This document shows positions 61,830-64,000 of a DNA stretch of 64,000 nt, piece by piece. The translations under genes were made by a program, and so were the position numbers. How positions within the stretch are numbered: position 1 is the first letter of the stretch; every line of letters starts with the position of its first letter. Source of the DNA: Hyphomonas sp. (lineage in GTDB: Bacteria; Pseudomonadota; Alphaproteobacteria; Caulobacterales; Hyphomonadaceae); NCBI RefSeq assembly GCF_013823385.1, contig NZ_PNMA01000016.1, positions 1 through 64,000 on the forward strand, in the 5' to 3' direction. The notes under the pieces are model-generated. The model saw only the letters and a list, made by a program, of their open reading frames with translations, was not told where the DNA came from and searched no databases.

Positions 61830-62828
61830 TCAGCGTTTTACATCGAGGTTTCCGCCTGCCATGGCGGCCTCGACTTCGGCGACTCCCACGCGGTTGAAAT
61901 CGCCGGGAATCGAGTGCTTCAGAGCCCCGGCAGCGACGGCAAAGTCGATTGTGTATTGCGCCGCCCTGCCCTCGATCAGCCCGTGCAATGCCCCGGCGGC
62001 GAAGGCGTCGCCCCCGCCGATGCGGTCGATCACGCCGGGCAGTTCATGCACGGGCGACACCCAGCGGCCTTCCCGCGTGACGAGTTCACCGGCGATCGCC
62101 TGATCGTCCACGGAGGATTGCTGACGGGTTGTGGCGGCGATGGCCTGAAGGCGCGGGAACGCCTCAAAGGCCGCCGCAAAGGCGGACTGGCGATCCTCAA
62201 AGCGGGCCTTCAGGATCAACGCTATGTCGCGCTCATTGATGAAGGCGTAGGTGGCGCAGGAGAGAATTTCCTTGAGGATGGCCGGGCCGTCCCCGTCCCA
62301 GGCTTCCCAGAGCAGCGCGCGGTAGTTGCCGTCAAAGGAGACGGGCACGCCTGCGTCCACAGCCGCTTTAGCCGCGCGCATGGCCGCGTCCGCGCCATTG
62401 CGTCCGATGGCGGGGGTGACGCCCGAGATGTGAAAGAGCGCGGCGCCCTGAAGGATGGATGCCCAATCGAGCGCCTCCGGCAAGGCGCTGGCAAAGGCAG
62501 AGCCTGCCCGGTCATAGGTGATGCGGGCGGGACGGCGCACGGCGCCCGGCTCAAGGAAGTAAAGCCCCATCCGGCCCGGCGCGCGGAGGACGGTATCGGT
62601 GTGAACCCCGTGCCGGCGCAGCTCGCCCAGGGCCGCCGCGCCGAGGGGATTATCGGCCACGACGCTGGCAAAGCTTACATCATGCCCGAAGGCGGCGAGC
62701 GAGACGGCCACATTTGCCTCCGCCCCGCCAACGCAGACGTCCAGCGACCAGGACTGGAGCAGGCGCTCGGCGCCCGGCGCTGTCAGGCGCAGCAGGAGCT
62801 CTCCAAAGCAGACAACGCGCGCAGGCAT
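61830..62828 (-). CDS. kdgK: 2-dehydro-3-deoxygluconokinase (PfkB family)
   Basis: A 332-residue ribokinase-family sugar kinase. GGAEANVAVSLAAFG (34-48) is the substrate signature and GGGDAFAAGAL (271-281) holds the catalytic Asp and anion hole. Neighbouring kduD and TRAP genes point to 2-keto-3-deoxygluconate as substrate, giving KDPG for the Entner-Doudoroff route. It follows kduD by 26 bp. Confidence 0.88.
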   Translation of the reverse strand: MPARVVCFGELLLRLTAPGAERLLQSWSLDVCVGGAEANVAVSLAAFGHDVSFASVVADNPLGAAALGELRRHGVHTDTVLRAPGRMGLYFLEPGAVRRPARITYDRAGSAFASALPEALDWASILQGAALFHISGVTPAIGRNGADAAMRAAKAAVDAGVPVSFDGNYRALLWEAWDGDGPAILKEILSCATYAFINERDIALILKARFEDRQSAFAAAFEAFPRLQAIAATTRQQSSVDDQAIAGELVTREGRWVSPVHELPGVIDRIGGGDAFAAGALHGLIEGRAAQYTIDFAVAAGALKHSIPGDFNRVGVAEVEAAMAGGNLDVKR

Positions 62829-62854
62829 TCCTGATTTCCTCCCCCGGACCCGGC

Positions 62855-63616
62855 TTAGCGCGCGAGCCAGCCGCCATCCACGGCGACGATTGTTCCGTGT
62901 ACATAATCAGATGCGCGGGAGGAAAGGAATACGGCAGCGCCAGCAAGATCGGAGGGCTGACCCCAGCGTCCTGCCGGGATGCGGGCGAGGATCTCGGTGT
63001 TGCGCTTTTCATCGGCGCGGAGGGCGTCCGTGTTGTTGGTGGCAAAATAGCCCGGCGCAATGGCATTCACATTGATGCCATGCCCCGCCCACTCATTGGC
63101 GAGCAGCTTCGTCAGGCCCGCAATGCCGCTCTTGGACGAGGTGTAGCTCGCCACGCGGATGCCGCCCTGGAAAGATAGCATGGACGCAATGTTGATGATC
63201 TTCCCGCCGGACTTTCGCGCGACCATGCCCCTGGCCACAGCCTGGGAGAGGAAGAAGGCCGATTTGAGGTTCACATCCATCACTTCATCCCACTCGGCCT
63301 CGGTGAACTCCAGCGCGTCGTTGCGTTTGATCATGCCGGCATTGTTGACGAGGATGTCCACAGGGCCGAGGGCCGCTTCTGCCTGAGCGGCCACATCACC
63401 GGCAATGGATGGCTTGCTGAAATCGGCCGGCACAAACGCAAATTTCCGCCCAAGCGCCTTGACAGCCGCTTCGGTCTCGGTGGGCACCGAGCGGCCGGCC
63501 GCGACGATGTCTGCGCCCGCTTCGGCGAGACCGACGGCTAGGCCTTGCCCAAGGCCGGTATTGGCGCCGGTGACGAGGGCGATCTTGCCTTCAAGGTTGA
63601 ACATGCTGAGGTTCAC
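62855..63616 (-). CDS. kduD: 2-deoxy-D-gluconate 3-dehydrogenase / DKI reductase (SDR)
   Basis: A 253-residue SDR with TGANTGLG cofactor motif, NNAG, NIASM serine and the YTSSK Tyr/Lys pair. GMIKRNDALEFTEAEWDEVMDVNLKSAFFLSQA and the C-terminal ARIPAGRWGQPSDLAGAAVFLSSRASDYVHGTIVAVDGGW closely fit KduD, which reduces 5-keto-4-deoxyuronate isomer to KDG. The GTG at 63616 (GGGGAGG five bases before) is favoured over ATG at 63604. Confidence 0.88.
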   Translation of the reverse strand: MNLSMFNLEGKIALVTGANTGLGQGLAVGLAEAGADIVAAGRSVPTETEAAVKALGRKFAFVPADFSKPSIAGDVAAQAEAALGPVDILVNNAGMIKRNDALEFTEAEWDEVMDVNLKSAFFLSQAVARGMVARKSGGKIINIASMLSFQGGIRVASYTSSKSGIAGLTKLLANEWAGHGINVNAIAPGYFATNNTDALRADEKRNTEILARIPAGRWGQPSDLAGAAVFLSSRASDYVHGTIVAVDGGWLAR

Positions 63617-63665
63617 GAAAGCCTCCCCTTGAGTTTCTTTGCTTGTGTGCGCCGGAAGCCCGCGA

Positions 63666-64000
63666 TCAGGACGCGAGCACACCCTTCAGATAGTCAGACA
63701 TTGCCGCATCCTGCGAGTTGGCGAAGAAGTATTCCTGGAACTTTTCACCCGAAATGGCGGTCTTCAGGAGGTCCTGATCAATCGCCTTCAGCACGGTGAG
63801 CATATCGTGGCACGAAGCTTTCTTCAGCTCACTGAGGATGCCGCGATTCTTCGCCATGACGGCGGCGCGTTCCTTCGGATAGCCTTCGCCGCGTTTGACC
63901 TCGAACAGCTTGCGGTAGCAGTCCTGCAGGTTGAGCTCAGCGGCCCAGCCGAAGCCCTTTGCGTAGGGCATGGAAATGGCGTTGCCGTCATTGATCTGGC
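63666..64000 (-). CDS. Partial C-terminal gene of the sugar-acid locus
   Basis: The last about 111 codons of a minus-strand gene whose start is beyond the window; the frame is open to base 64000. The visible part reads INDGNAISMPYAKGFGWAAEL, LQDCYRKLFEVKRGEGYPKERAAVMAKNRGILSELKK and a C-terminal SDYLKGVLAS. I do not recognise the family. It lies 49 bp upstream of kduD, so is probably a uronate or polysaccharide catabolic gene. Confidence 0.55.
   Translation of the reverse strand, partial: QINDGNAISMPYAKGFGWAAELNLQDCYRKLFEVKRGEGYPKERAAVMAKNRGILSELKKASCHDMLTVLKAIDQDLLKTAISGEKFQEYFFANSQDAAMSDYLKGVLAS

Overview
The window is high-GC, gene-dense chromosomal DNA from an alphaproteobacterium, most likely a marine Hyphomonadaceae-type organism (Hyphomonas or a close relative). 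This is inferred from gene content: MipZ instead of MinCDE, a perfect CtrA-type box, a three-subunit PntAA/PntAB/PntB transhydrogenase, a K+-independent H+-pyrophosphatase, the Cbp3-plsX-fabH-ihfA-merR block, a Tad pilus locus and a TRAP/ketodeoxygluconate sugar-acid locus. I see no prophage, transposase, CRISPR array or rRNA. Two tRNA genes are present (Pro-GGG, Lys-TTT).

Layout. 0-7.5 kb: GH1 beta-glucosidase, DUF4870 membrane protein, MaoC hydratase, small DEDD exonuclease, oligopeptidase B-like lipoprotein, MsrB, Sel1-repeat protein. 7.6-8.5 kb: tRNA-Pro followed by an AT-richer nuclease-like gene. 8.5-12.6 kb: merR, ihfA, fabH, plsX, Cbp3-type chaperone, and bamE on the other strand. 13-17.2 kb: hppA, thiL, accA. 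17.3-24.2 kb: Tad secretion operon cpaB-cpaC-lipoprotein-cpaE-tadA-tadB-tadC. 24.4-26.9 kb: threonine dehydratase, galU, small membrane protein. 26.9-31.6 kb: btuB-btuF-btuC-btuD B12 uptake operon behind a cobalamin riboswitch. 31.9-38.8 kb: SDR, pntAA-pntAB-pntB, ldcA, an AT-richer orphan gene, and mpl. 38.8-44.5 kb: LuxR-type regulator, acyl-CoA dehydrogenase, katE and an FAD oxidase. 44.5-48.8 kb: tRNA-Lys, lipoprotein, tgt, repeat-rich DNA, serine hydrolase. 48.8-54.4 kb: mipZ, orphan gene, panC, hisC, LacI and LysR regulators. 54.6-64 kb: a minus-strand run with a PEP-carboxylase-like protein, esterase and cupin lipoproteins, TRAP transporter dctPQM, kdgK, kduD and a partial gene.

How the genes work together. 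Several sets form coherent systems: B12 import under riboswitch control; Tad pilus export machinery without pilin or prepilin peptidase in view; murein peptide recycling (LdcA plus Mpl); fatty acid and phospholipid initiation (FabH, PlsX, AccA); and uronate or alginate/pectin-derived sugar-acid uptake and catabolism (TRAP, KduD, KdgK).

The least explained signal is a family of short arrays in which GGACA (or its complement TGTCC) recurs every 10-11 bp, one DNA helical turn. The longest has 11 units over about 105 bp upstream of katE; a second lies inside the thiL coding sequence and a third just upstream of a small membrane-protein gene. A second motif (TTGGAG/CTCCAA) shows comparable spacing at two gene ends. 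There are also three copies of a REPIN-like inverted element, two mirror-image pairs of a CATCCTGAGCGAAGTCGAAGG repeat, and a PEP-carboxylase homologue that seems to lack several catalytic residues. All identifications are by eye from sequence; no database search was run.
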